Assembly (NCBI RefSeq): GCF_030272615.1
Contig: NC_081406.1
Coordinates: 461,244,072 to 461,308,071, forward strand
Source: Cryptomeria japonica
Taxonomy: Eukaryota; Streptophyta; Pinopsida; Cupressales; Cupressaceae
Reading direction: 5' to 3'
DNA length: 64,000 nt
The position numbers and the translations under genes are program-made. The notes below the pieces were generated by a model. It was not told where the DNA came from. It worked only from the letters and a program-made list of their open reading frames with translations, and ran no database searches. Shown in pieces: positions 49,065 to 61,881 of this stretch. How positions within the stretch are numbered: position 1 is the stretch's first letter; every line of letters starts with the position of its first letter.

Positions 49065-50750
49065 AGACAAACATATCGGCCATCTACTATTAAAGTTGAG
49101 AATAACCCTAGCCAGGATGAGCAGTCCAGTCCAATGCAAGAGAAGAGGACAAGAGATACTATATCTTTGCCACGGTGAGAAGGACTTCGGCCTTGAAAGT
49201 CAACCATCCGACATTCTTCTCAAGATTCTGAAGACCAAAAATGCACAAAGGAGGAAGATGATAGAAATAAAGGGGAGGCTAGGGATGAAGGAGAGGAAGA
49301 TGAAGTTGATGAAGTTGAGGAAGAGGTTCTGGAGGGTAAAGAACAAGAAGGAAGGAGATGGTATGCTCTCCGAAATCGCATTGAGGCGAGGAGGTTTTCT
49401 CTTGAAAAAGAAGAAAAGCAACGACTGCAGTCTCCACCATGTAAAGTACTGCATGAGATGGATCAGGGTCTTGTTGGTTCATCATCATGGATGCATGTGG
49501 GAAATACAAACTTTGGTCAGCAATGGGTTTGTGGCGGACTTGACATGCATAATGCAACTGCATGGGGTTTGAAAGTTGCAGCATCTGGATGGGGACACCA
49601 AGGTGATACGTTTGGTTATGGAGGTGTAGGTGCACAACCTACTGAGCCTAGTTCAAAAGGTAGAGCTGACATTCAACCCTTGCAGGTTGATGAAACAGTG
49701 AGTTTTGATGATATTGGAGGGCTTTCTGACCACATTGATGCATTGAAAGAAATGGTTTTTTTCCCTCTTCTCTATCCTGATTTCTTTGCAAATTATCACA
49801 TCTCTCCTCCAAGGGGAGTCTTATTGTGTGGTCCTCTGGGAATTGGAAAAATGTTGATTGCAAGGGCTTTAGCATGTACAGCTTCCAAGGCAGGACAGAA
49901 TGTAAACTTTTACATGCGAAAGGGAGCTGATGTGCTGAGCAAGTGGGTTGGGGAAGCTGAGCAGCAGCTGAAATTACTATTTGAAGAAGCACAAAGGAAC
50001 CAACCATCCATAATATTTTTTGATGAAATAGATGGTCTTGCCCCAGTGAGGTCTAGTAAACAAGAAAAAATTCACAATTCTATTGTATCTACGCTTCTTG
50101 CTCTAATGGATGGTCTAGATTCTAGAGGTCAAGTAGTGCTTATTGGAGCGACAAATAGGTTTGATGCTATTGATGGAGCTCTTCGCCGGCCTGGTCGGTT
50201 TGATCATGAGTTTGTATTTTCCTTACCCTATTGTAAAGCATGAGCTGAGATATTAAAGATCCACACAAGAAAGTGGAAGAATCCTTTATCAGAGGAATTA
50301 AGAATGGAATTAGCAGCAACTTGTATGGGGTATTGTGGTGCTGATTTAAAAGCTTTGTGAATAGAAGCTGCAATTAATGCTTTCTGTGAGAAATATCCTC
50401 AAATATACACTAGTGATGATAAGTTTGTCATAGATTTGGATTCTGTGAAAGTAGAGAAGCATGATTTCTTGGAAGCTATGTCTACTATTACTCCTGCTGC
50501 CCATAGAGGTGCAACAGTACAGTCAAGGCCATTGTCCCTAGTAATAGCTCCATGCTTACAAGGACATCTAAAAATAATCAGTGATTATATTTCTGACATC
50601 TTCTATGTAGTGGCCAAGGGTGATAAAAAATATTCGCTGAATGATAGTTCTCGCCATCTTGCCAAGTTACTTGGATTTCCCTATGGTTCTTCCATTCCAT
50701 TTGTTTACAGACCAAGACTTCTACTTTGTGTGAAGGAGGGTGCTGGCTTA
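49065..50750 (+). pseudogene. Large exon with acidic region and first AAA domain
   Basis: The exon opens with RQTYRPSTIKVENN, then PR-stop-EGLRP-stop-KS, an acidic Glu-rich stretch, and RRWYALRNRIEARR (family: RRRYDLRNRAEVRR). GGLDMHNATAWGLKVAASGW and VSFDDIGGLSDHIDALKEMV lead into the AAA domain. Walker A reads GPLGIGKM instead of GPPGTGKT, a change explicable by three C-to-T substitutions. Walker B (IIFFDEIDGLAPVRS) and the sensor region (VLIGATNR) are intact; RRPGRFDHEF has His for the usual Arg. Stops at 50241 and 50358 follow. After ITPAAHRGATVQSRPLSLV the exon ends at GAGL with a good GT donor. Confidence 0.9.
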
Positions 50751-51642
50751 GTATGGTTAGAAATTGCTTTCATAGATGTTTACACATCTATAACATGAGT
50801 CTGTTTTTTAAAACTTTTGAATTGGCTGGCCTCTAATCTAGCTACATTTTTGAATGATGCTATATTTCTAGTTTTCTTGCCAGGATCACATTGGCTCTGC
50901 AGTTTTACATGAATTAGAGAGGTTCCCTGTGCATTGTCTTGGGCTTCCATCACTTTTGTCCGACCCAAGTGCATGGACCCCTAAGGAAGCACTAGTACAC
51001 ATTGTGGGAGAAGCAAGGAGGACTACTCCTTCTATCTTGTATCTGCCTCAACTTCAACTTTGGTGGGAGATGGTGTGTATATCATTACATTAGTACACTT
51101 ATACTTTTAAAGCTCTATGCCTTTGGGATTTCCTGTGATATATTTGAAATCGCATTGTTTTTATTGCTAGAGCTTCCTAAAATGACTATATATCTGATTT
51201 TGTTTGTTTCACTGAGCTTCATAGGCCCATGATCAACTAAGAGCTGTTCTACTATCTATACTGGAAGAATTGCCATCAGACCTTCCTTTATTACTTCTTG
51301 CAACCTCCTCTGTACCGTCTGATGAATTGGATGGAGAAGTTGCATCCTTGTTTGATCGTCGCTATATGTATGTATCAAGGACATCATTGTCTTAGTTTTT
51401 GTATTGTTTCTGCTTAGTTTGTTCAAGATTATGCTAAGGCATGTGAATCCATTCTGTATAGCATTGAGTACGAGGTACCTCGTTAGCTTCTGACTCTGTA
51501 GAAATTGAATTTGTCATTGAATTGAGTGTACATGAATTCGATGGTATCTGGTACACCTTGAATGCATTGCAAATTTTATTTTGGTTTAGTATAATAGAAG
51601 GTAAAATCCTAAATGGATTACATTCTTTTGCTTTATGTGCAG

Positions 51643-52354
51643 TTACCAAGTAGAAAAACCATGTTCAGATGACAGGTGTAGATTCATCTCGCAACTGGTT
51701 GATGCTGTTCTTACTATCCCTGATCAACAAGTAGTAATTACTCCTAAAAAGAATGTTTCTAATCCTGAACTTCCAAAGGTACCAAAAGCAGCAAGAGGGC
51801 CAAGTGAAACTGAGCTACGTGCCAAGGTAGAAGCAGAGGAGCATGCTATTCGACGACTCCGAATGTGTTTTCGGGATGTTTGCAGCAGGTTTTGTAGTGA
51901 TGCATCAATCATTATTTGATTCATTTGTTGAGGATGTGTTTACCAAGTGAAACTTAATTTTGAGTGCTTATATGTATCCACATACAATGTGCAGACTTCT
52001 ATATGAAAAACGGTTCAGTGTCTTCCATTACCCTGTCATGGATGAAGACGCTCCTGACTATTATGCAATAGTTCAAAATCCAATGGATATCACTACTTTA
52101 CTGCAGCGAGTAGATAATCGACATTACTTGACATGCTCAGCATTCCTACAAGATGTGGAACTAATTCCAGCCAATGCAAAAGTAAGCATGATTGGACATG
52201 CCTATGATCCTATCAGCTTTATGGGGTTGAACAAAAATTTGTTTTCCATTCATTCCTGATAATAACTATCATTAGTTTTGCATAACAGGAATATAATGGT
52301 GATGACTACAATGGAGCTCGAATTGTCAGCAGAGCATATGCACTAAGGGATGCG
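51643..52354 (+). pseudogene. Bromodomain exons of the ATAD2-like pseudogene
   Basis: Three exons (51643-51888, 51995-52181, 52289-52354) encode ELRAKVEAEEHAIRRLRMCF, then RLLYEKRFSVFHYPVMDEDA, NPMDITTLLQRVDNRHYLTC, and EYNGDDYNGARIVSRAYALR. This is the bromodomain; the acetyl-lysine-contacting Asn is expected in the YNGDDYN segment, which is retained. No lesion lies within these three exons, so this part decayed less than the AAA exon. Confidence 0.88.
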
Positions 52355-53125
52355 GTATGGTTAAACATGCTAATAATAGAGACATACAGTAATCGAAGTT
52401 CAAATGTTTTATGTCAAGTAGTAAGCATTTATTGCTCACTTTGCTAATCCTTGTCTTACGCATAATCAGATTCTTGGCATGCTTTCCCAAATGGATCCTG
52501 CACTAGTTGCTTTTTGTGATAAAATTGCTGTTCAGGGTGGGCCAACTCATTTGTCAGAGGATTGAACTACAAATCTTCCTTCGAATCCTGTTGCTCAACC
52601 AGTTCATATTACAAGAGCAAGTGAATGCTTACACAACGTTCAGCCTGATATGAATGTATCTCAAAGTTACGAGGTCTTGAAGCGCTCAAAGCAGAATAGT
52701 GATCCTGATCAAGGTGGAATTATGCTTTGCACCATGCTACTTGTAATCCTTTTTTATTTTTGATATTTAGAATTAGAAGCACAATTGTATTGAAATTCTC
52801 AGAATGTGTTTTTTCTACAGGTAAAGTTGTGGCTGGGGACTCTGATCCATTTGCTGAGGACAGATCACAACCCATGGAGATTGATACTCCTGGGCAGAAT
52901 ACTCTAAAAACAAAATGTCTTCATGGTAGTGTGACAAATGAGGCATTTAAAGGTGTGCAGCAATGTGAGGCAAATAATCAAGAAGAAATAATGAATCAAA
53001 CAGAACGCAAATCCTCTTCCAAAGTGCCAATAAGCAATCACTTGGCAGAACAGATTGAATCAATAGAAGATAATTTTGTGAAATGTACCGAAGGTTATGG
53101 AATCTCAGAACTTGAAAGACTTTAT

Positions 53126-53397
53126 GCTCTAATTTGTCGAAGGGTGATATCCTTAGCAGATGCGAACAAACCTACTATTATTAAATTCTTGAAGGACTTC
53201 TCATCTGATGAAAGCAATTTTCATAGATAGTTTTGTAACCGAATGTCCTATGAAGTGTTTTTGGGGCTCTAATTTGTCGAGGGTCGATATCATTGAAAGA
53301 TGTGGACAAAACTATGATTTTTAAATTTTTGAAGGACATCTCATCCGATGAAAGAAATTTTTAAAGAGAGTTTTGTAACGGAATGTCCTATGAACTG
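53126..53397 (+). repeat. 140-bp tandem duplication of the terminal exon end
   Basis: GCTCTAATTTGTCGA at 53126 recurs at 53266. The two units (53126-53265 and 53266 to about 53397) match through the end of the coding sequence, the stop region and the following GAATGTCCTATGAA. The second copy lies in the 3' untranslated part and has drifted (its codons contain a new stop). Confidence 0.88.
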
Positions 53398-54664
53398 CTA
53401 TGTTACCAGAAACGCGACGGGAGAACTTCGTTTCACGTTTTCCCCATCGCGAACGACGGTTTCCAAACTGCTGTCTCACAGTCAGAGAAATTTAAAGCAG
53501 TGAATTTTGCAGTGAAGACCTTAATCCTGTTACAGGGGAAATAAGAGAAGATATCATTAATACTGTGATATATGCACAGGAAATCTTGGTAATACATAGG
53601 TTTCAGTGAGAATATGCTCATTTTGTAAACAGATTTCTTCATGATATTGTTCTCTTTCAGGTTGAATAAATTGATTTTTTGTTATTGTCTCCATGGATGA
53701 GTGTGCATTGCTTTCAAATTGATATGTCAAGGACATTGATATTGGTCTTCTTAGTCTTTCTGAGTTGCATTTTCCATTTACTGTCTTCATTCAAGGAATG
53801 GATTAATCGGGTCTAAATGGAATATGGAGTAATGTATGTTCATCTTTGGATTTCTCGGAAGAATTGCAGAAAGTGTCTATTGGTGGGAGTGTTTCTATAA
53901 TGTAATAATAGAAAGGCGCCCCTTGGATGTGAATTTGTAGTGTCATGATGAGTCTCTGCATGGTTTGGTATTTGACTTTGTTGCCCGGATGAAGCACTGA
54001 TGTGAGTAGTTATTTGTTCAAAGGTCTAAGCATTCATTGGAATTCAAAGATGAATCATTTGAACACTTTATTTTCAGTTATGTTCTTTGCTTTGTTAGCT
54101 TAGGATTCTTCATGTTCTTTGATTTAAGAAGTGAGATAGTCAAGAACACTGTCAGTTTCAGAAAATCTTGCATATTATTTTATATCTGCTTGTTGTTGCT
54201 GAATAATATATCATTTTTGATAAGGGATACCTTTATGTCTAGCAGAGGCTAAAGAGCAAAAGGTGTCAACCTTTGGGTTGAGTTTTGTTCATTGGCCAAA
54301 CTAACATTTAAAATCAAGAATAAGTAATTGCAAAGCTTTAGGTTTTAATGGGTGCAATTTTGGAAAAATACGTCAGCACACTCTACTTGTGACTACACAA
54401 GACTAATGGTTGTGTAAGCAACTAGGCATTCTACTACTATTGGAATTAGTATGACCAAAAATGTTCCAAACAAATTACAATGTAATATTGAAAGAATTTT
54501 ATTAAGATGAGAGTAATAATATTAAAAATCACAGCTGTGAAAAATTTAAGATCTTTTTGAAATTCTGCATGTTTGATGTTTGTGGTTTGTGATTTGAACT
54601 GCTCGATTAAAAAATCTCTGTTTAATGCCTTTAGTACATTTTTAATTAGTGAACATTGACCAGC
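53398..54664. other. Region downstream of the pseudogene
   Basis: Probably old 3' untranslated and intergenic sequence. No coding frame, RNA gene or element end recognised. Confidence 0.45.
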
Positions 54665-57350
<2,686 letters not shown>

Positions 57351-58535
57351 TGAATACTAAGAGGTGGTGGTGGGGGAGGGGGGGGGGTGAATTACTATGC
57401 CCAAAATTTTAACAAAACTCTTAAGCAAATTTACTGCAGACCAGTATAGTAGTTTAAACAATAAACCAATTAAAACACAAACAAGCCAAATAGCAAATAG
57501 AGAATTCACCCACATAAGCACAATCACCATAACACAAGATATTTTGACGTGGAAACCCAAATGGGAAAAACCATGGTGATTAAAACTCACAAGTCAACTA
57601 TCTGCAGAATACTAACCAGACCGGTTAAGGTCAGATCGGTTAAGGTCAGATCGGTTAAGGTTAGACCGGTTAAGGCCTTACAATTTTCTTCATCTGAACA
57701 AATCTTGTTAGGAATGCAGATCTCTGTTAGGAGATAAGTCTTGTTAAAGACTACCTTGTAAAAGGATTTCAGATTCACAAATGTGAACCACTTGTTAAAG
57801 GATTTACAAAAGGCTTGACTGGGCCTACCTGGTTAAGGATTTCAGACTTGTCGAAGAGATTAGTAATCAACAAGTGAATGATCTAGACAATAGCATAGAA
57901 TGCTTGATTAGATCCTTGACAACTCTTTGATAATGCATTGCAACATTACTTCAGTCTTCTATCCTTTTCATGTTCAATCTCTATCACACGATGCCTCTAT
58001 AACAACTCCACTTCTTCAACATACATACACACATACATTCATTCCTATAAAAACCCTAGACATGATGTCCTTAAATAGGAAGCTGATTTCATGTCGGTCC
58101 AATGAGATTGGCTTACAATTTCCTAGGTTCAAAGCATCTAGACACATTTGGTAACACGACATAGAAGCACAGCCAAAGTGTCGGTGGATGATAACTCATC
58201 ACACTCTACCATTTTACTTCTTAAGCACAATATACCAATAAACAAAGACTGGTAAACTGGAACATGGTGTTTCGATAAAAAATATTGACTGTCGCTAGGG
58301 GTCCTTGTTCTACTTGAGGTCTTCATACCGCTTGAGGTCTTCAGTCATGCTTTGACTGGAAAACATTTTCTGCAAAACATCGATAGTCTTCTACAAACAA
58401 AGACTATTCATTCAATGGCATATAATACTGGTGTGAACAATACAACACATATTACCGGTGGAGATTAACTCATACATAAAATAAGTGTGTGTCCATCAAT
58501 GACAATCACAACTAAACATCATCAAAATACCAACA
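57351..58535 (-). mobile_element. Solo LTR of a copia-type element, minus strand
   Basis: On the minus strand it starts TGTTGGTATTTTGATGATG and ends near ...CACCTCTTAGTATTCA, with a long C-run (plus-strand G-run at 57372-57387) equivalent to the C-rich 3' end of the LTRs at 2473 and 24303. It splits the gypsy pol remnant, which continues on both sides. No internal region is attached. A/T-rich flanks make the target duplication ambiguous. A 15-bp minisatellite lies within. Confidence 0.72.
57618..57677 (+). repeat. 15-bp minisatellite, four copies
   Basis: AGA(C/T)CGGTTAAGG(T/C)(C/T) repeats exactly four times at a 15-bp period (57618, 57633, 57648, 57663). The ACCGGTTA core matches the AACCGG motifs common in these copia LTRs. 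Confidence 0.9.
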
Positions 58536-59140
58536 AATTTATGTTATTTCAATCAAGATTGCTAAGTGATATTTTCATTGTGGAAGTGCTAGGGGAAGAT
58601 TTGATTCCTCATGTAATAAGGCCTCTAAGAATTTTTCATCACTAAACAAATCTTTATTTTCATCTTTTCTATGTTTGATAGCACATTAGAGAGGGTTTCT
58701 CTAGGGGATTTTTAAAAAAAAAGTACGACTAAGGAACTCTTCCTCTTCCCCAAAATAGATAGTGGTATCAAGATTCATTTCAAATTATTTTATATGATCT
58801 CTCATTTTAATACCATTGCAGAGTTCCAAGAATTTGACAATTATCTCATTATCTTGAAATGTTTTTAATGGCATGAGGTTTTGCTAGTCTCAATTAATAA
58901 ATGATGCATATATAAGTTTTGTGGAAGAGATTGGTGATATATAAAAAATTGAAAGAGGCAAGATGGTCCATCCCATGGTATTTTCAATATTGTCAAAGGT
59001 TTCCTTTGTATTCATAGATGCTACACGGTGTACATTATTTTTATAATTAAGTAGCATGTATCCTAATCTATGACGGTGAACATTGTATTGTACTTGAATC
59101 AATTCAAGAATATCTTACTCATGTCAGCCTAATTTTTACA
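58536..59140 (-). mobile_element. Continuation of the gypsy remnant upstream of RT
   Basis: Minus-strand peptides such as MIQVQYNVHRHRLGYMLLNY and DEKFLEALLHEESNLPLA read toward the copia LTR in the same orientation as the RT at 57340. This suggests the gypsy gag/protease-RT linker. Recognition is weak. Confidence 0.45.
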
Positions 59141-59160
59141 ATTCATGTTTTCACATATAT

Positions 59161-60287
59161 GTGTAGACATCTAGAATTGCCTTAACGCCCATGAATGCCA
59201 CTTTTACTAATTTCTCCTCTTAACTAATTAAATAATTTAAAAAATCTTTAATTCATCCAACTTTATTTTCCTATTCTAAATTTAAAAATTAAAATTCCCC
59301 CTCTTCTCATAATTAAATAATTTTTAATTATTTAATCATCTTATTTTATTGTAATATTAATTGGATATTTTTATTATTTAATTAACCCCCTCATCCCATT
59401 TAATTAAATAATCTATAATTAAATATCTCTTCCTATCAATTTCTCACAATCAAACAATTATTCCAAATTATTTAGTTTACTGATTTATTTAATTGTCCAT
59501 CCCATTTCAAAAATCAATTTCTTCCAAAATAGATAAAATATTTATTTTAATTATTTCTCCTACAACGTATGTTTAAAATGGCTAATTATTCCCTCCCATT
59601 AACTACCACCGACTTCCACTTCAACTCATAATCACCTTTTTTTGATCGAGCCAATTAATCTACCTCACTCCCAATCAATTCAGATAATAGCCTAGTCATC
59701 TATCCCAATATATCAATCAAGCCAATTGGCTAATCAGTCAGTCTAACTCACATGAGAAATCAACTCTCAATCAAATTGTCTCAACAATCCTCAACCATTG
59801 ATAATTTCGTTGCTATTTTAATGTGAATTGTTGATCAATATCATGAAATCTATAAAAGAAAACCTAATTATAATTCATCAGTAATCATAGTCTTCAAATT
59901 TTTTTGTTATCATGTTGTAGGAAAAGTTTGACGATTTTGAGAGCCATCACATACAACACAAAAAGAAGGAGAGCAATGGAAGTCTGTTTCATGAATTTGA
60001 CATTGGGTTTACTTTGTTATTGATTTTTATTTTTACTCTTACATTGATCGCGATTGAGAATTTAGTAGTTGATTTGAGTTTGTGGTTTCTCGTTTGATCT
60101 ATTACATGTTTCACATTTTACATTCGTTACATTTGATGAACCTGATGTGAAATCATGCATTAATTAAATCTATTTTGTGGGTTTTTAAATCTTTCAAGTT
60201 GCAAGTTCTATGTGCTACATTCATGGAATCTTCACTACATTTGCTTTAATTGGTAATGCAATTACAGGTTACTATGCCACATTCACA
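59161..60287 (+). repeat. Tentative gypsy LTR
   Basis: Starts TGTAGACATCTAGAATTGCC and may end at ...ATGCCACATTCACA. TATAAAAG (59851-59858) would be the promoter. The layout resembles the LTR candidate at 14235-15407. No partner LTR or target duplication was found, so the limits are provisional. Confidence 0.35.
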
Positions 60288-61087
60288 TAAAATAGTGACG
60301 TGTACACAAAGGAAATTGTCGTACACACATAAATTCACAATGGGGTGACCCCACAATACTTGGTTACACTTTTTGGTACATCTTGATTTTTGTTGAAATC
60401 ATACATTTTTTAAGAAAATATAGTGATTTAAGCTAGAAGAGGTTCCATTTGAAGTAATTAATTGAGGAGAGTTAGATCAAAGGCTCTTAGATCAAAATTT
60501 CTTGGATAGAGTCTCTCTACTTCTAAATCATACTCGCAATAGAGTCTCCTTCACAACTATCAAAATGTTGATTAAAACCCACATTTACATTAGGTTTTCA
60601 AGGTCAAATGAATTCATTTGAAAGTTTTGAGTTTTAAAGTATTTAGTCCTTATTATAAGCTTTCTGAATAGTATAATTTTTAATATATTTAATTTCATTA
60701 ATATATTTATGTTTTATTTCTTATGAATTTAGGTTTTTCATCAAAAATTAAGGATGTGTTTCACACATGTGGAGAATTTGAAAAATAGAAAATAAAAGTT
60801 GTACAAAAATATATTTTCCCTACGTATTGATATCCTCATTTCAACACAAAAAGAAGAAGCTAATTCAAATGCATAAAAAAAGAGTTATGCATTACAAAAT
60901 ATGCATATGTCCAAATCACAATTACTCTATCTTCAAAAATTAACTAAAAAAAATTATGTAACAAAAAATTATAAAAAAATGTCCATTCACTAGATATCAG
61001 TGTGACAATTCCATATTTCAAAAGGCAAGTGGAAGCATTGGAGAAAGGTATTAACATCCATCACAAGACAAACTACATAGGATTAAT
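60288..61087. other. AT-rich region without recognised features
   Basis: Contains poly-A stretches and no coding frame of note. Confidence 0.45.
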
Positions 61088-61861
61088 TGTCACGAACCCT
61101 ATTTTTTCATAATTATTTAATTAAGAAAATAATGTTTATTTTTCAAATGAAATTGAAATGAAATAGAACTGTTAATGAAATAAGAAAGGATATCGAATAT
61201 ACTGATATGATTTAAATACAATTGAATGATCAGTAATAATTGTTATTGTAAATTGGAATCGCCATTGCTAATGAGCGATTGAGAAGAAAGTGAATGCAAG
61301 AATAGGTGAACAATGATAAAGGCGAGAATAGGGTTCAGGTAGAGTTGCCTTAGCTCTTGTATTTCGTTAGGATTTATATTTGCATCTTGAAAAGATGGAT
61401 TATTTAAATGACCTTATTTGAGTGTTTGTTCAAATTGAAATGATGAATTTGGAATGAGAAGTAGATTGATTTAAATGTTTATACATGTGCATTAATTGCA
61501 TGATGCGAGTAGTGTTTGAACTAAATCTAAGTTGTGTGAGTGATTGTGAAATATTATTCTTTATTGTTAAAAGAGATAAAACGTGTAGATGATTTGAAAA
61601 GGAATATCGACCCTAGGTTTTATGTTCTCTTTAGATATGTATAAATGTATGAAAAAAATTTACTTATGAGTTTACTTTTGTAAATTGGACAATGGTATAA
61701 AATATATATGTATATGAGAAATTGATTTAACCATATACATGTATATCTATATACTTATAAATATCCAATTATCGTGAAATTTGATTTCGTCAGGAATTTT
61801 GTTTATACATATACGTATTTTGATTTCGTCAGGAATTTTGTCGATACTAGTCGACTTGGCA
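61088..61861 (+). repeat. Tentative gypsy LTR followed by a tRNA-Arg-type primer site
   Basis: TGTCACGAACCC at 61088 resembles a gypsy LTR start, and GTCGACTTGGCA ends near 61861. TGGCGACTC at 61873-61881 resembles the primer site used by Tat/Ogre-type gypsy elements (tRNA-Arg). A 23-bp repeat (61780-61802 and 61819-61841) lies within. Ends are uncertain and no gag follows. Confidence 0.35.
61780..61841 (+). repeat. 23-bp perfect direct repeat
   Basis: TTTGATTTCGTCAGGAATTT followed by TGT occurs at 61780-61802 and 61819-61841. Confidence 0.9.
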
Positions 61862-61881
61862 GGAAGTAGAAATGGCGACTC

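Larger units (their letters stand above)
48686..53230 (+). pseudogene. ATAD2-like: ATAD2-like AAA ATPase/bromodomain protein pseudogene (BRAT1/At1g05910 family)
   Basis: Ten exons can be joined in frame: 48686-48736, 48852-48956, 49065-50750, 50884-51072, 51225-51367, 51643-51888, 51995-52181, 52289-52354, 52470-52713, 52821-53230. All introns have GT-AG ends. The product aligns from memory with the plant nuclear protein carrying AAA ATPase domains and a bromodomain, which reads acetylated histones and counters silencing. The N-terminal exons are not seen. In-frame stops at 49176, 49194, 50241, 50358 and 52563, plus a mutated Walker A, show it cannot make the full protein. About 36 codons are also missing before 49458. 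Retained introns mean it arose by DNA duplication, not retrocopying. The normal stop is at 53228-53230. Confidence 0.9.

Noticed and set aside
49012-49572. 186-codon Lys/Arg-rich frame over the pseudogene
   Set aside because: It is an out-of-frame shadow of the large exon, whose true frame matches the ATAD2-like family.
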